NCBI RefSeq assembly: GCF_002368095.1
Contig: NZ_AP018227.1
Span: 2,419,757 to 2,483,756 of the forward strand
Direction of reading: 5' to 3'
DNA: 64,000 nucleotides
Source of the DNA: Calothrix parasitica NIES-267
GTDB lineage: Bacteria > Cyanobacteriota > Cyanobacteriia > Cyanobacteriales > Nostocaceae
Positions 63,689 through 64,000 of this stretch are shown piece by piece. A program made the position numbers and the translations under genes. How positions within the stretch are numbered: position 1 is the first letter of the stretch; every line of letters begins with the position of its first letter. The notes below the pieces were generated by a model that saw only the letters and a list, made by a program, of their open reading frames with translations, searched no databases and was not told the DNA's origin.

Positions 63689-63962
63689 TAAGTAGGTAGA
63701 CGTAATTAAATATAAGATAAGACCTCACTCTGTCTCCGGCTTCCCTCTCCTTAATAAGGCTACCGTGTACACACAAGTACTCTAAATTGCTTTCACAGCG
63801 TTTAGATCCCCCTATATCCCCCTTGGAAAGGGGGACTTTAATTCAGATTCCCCCCTTTTCAAGGGGGGTTAGGGGGGATCTAGGAGATGTGTGTACACCG
63901 TAGCCTTAATAAGGAGAGGGATTGAGGGTGAGGTTTTATATTTAATTTGACCTACTTACTTA
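63689..63962 (+). mobile_element. MITE-like element A, copy 3, carrying a nested element
   Basis: Ends TAAGTAGGTAGACGTAATT and AATTTGACCTACTTACTTA match copy 2 at 15473. The two halves, 63689-63759 and 63915-63962, together measure about 119 bp after removal of the insert and one target copy. Confidence 0.82.
63760..63903 (+). mobile_element. Nested MITE with 16-bp inverted ends and 11-bp target duplication
   Basis: 144 bp, ends CTACCGTGTACACACA and TGTGTGTACACCGTAG (15 of 16 matching). Flanked by CCTTAATAAGG at 63749-63759 and 63904-63914. The interior contains a GATCCCCC...GGGGGGATC type palindrome. Non-coding. Confidence 0.88.
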
Positions 63963-64000
63963 TTTCCGAGCTTATCTATATTAAAACCCGAAGAAATAAT

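Noticed and set aside
1-64000. tRNA or rRNA genes
   Set aside because: Looked for T-arm and rRNA-like segments by eye and found none; a tRNAscan run would be decisive.

Overview
The window reads as chromosomal DNA of a filamentous, heterocyst-forming cyanobacterium (Nostocales; something close to Calothrix, Rivularia or Nostoc is my guess). The sequence evidence is: HIP1 octamers GCGATCGC (8572, 19329, 41618, 55878), low G+C with long AT-rich spacers, very many period-7 tandem repeats and small palindromic repeats between genes, a 2-oxoglutarate decarboxylase/succinic semialdehyde dehydrogenase pair, CHAT-NTPase-TPR and WD40-NTPase proteins, and four promoters carrying the GGGG-N5-CCCC dyad recognised by the heterocyst regulator HetR.

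Layout. 0-14 kb: mixed enzymes and envelope genes (metallophosphatase, L,D-transpeptidase lipoprotein, TerB-like protein, an EF-G paralogue, sulfotransferase, macrodomain protein, acyltransferase, retropepsin-like protease, Gfo/Idh/MocA oxidoreductase, LMW tyrosine phosphatase). 14-24 kb: TPR protein, a repeat-filled spacer, the two-gene TCA bypass, then a predicted conflict/cell-death module (EACC1-like small protein plus CHAT-NB-ARC-TPR) followed by HicBA. 24-36 kb: FHA-GAF-adenylate cyclase, VanZ-LamG membrane protein, RbgA GTPase, two VOC proteins, a 1171-residue AAA-WD40 protein and class I aldolase. 36-38 kb: an IS200/IS605 element (tnpB and tnpA divergent) inserted inside a copy of a smaller repeat. 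38-41 kb: GTPase and a DUF937-like protein. 41-51.6 kb: a nine-gene type IV secretion-like cluster (VirB2, B3, B4, B5, B6, two VirB8-like, B10, B9) without a visible relaxase, coupling protein or VirB11. 51.6-57.4 kb: a decayed AAA/nuclease gene split by a 58-bp insertion, a vapBC pair whose toxin is truncated by a repeat, and a membrane-anchored coiled-coil/TPR protein with eight 29-residue repeats. 57.5-64 kb: DUF421 protein and K+ channel, gatB, a tandem array of four small RNA genes, argJ, and a nested repeat.

The strongest candidate for something new is the array at 61.39-62.03 kb. Four near-identical units each have a HetR-type dyad centred exactly 39 bp upstream of the predicted start, a TATGNT -10 box, and a transcript of about 46-49 nt ending in a terminator hairpin. 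It resembles the NsiR1 arrangement known from Anabaena but lies between gatB and argJ.

The second theme is how mobile small repeats shape the genes. I can read 8-bp target duplications for one MITE family, an 11-bp duplication for another nested inside a third, a gene broken by a 58-bp insert, a toxin cut short by a 168-bp repeat, and six genes whose last codons are supplied by period-7 repeat DNA.
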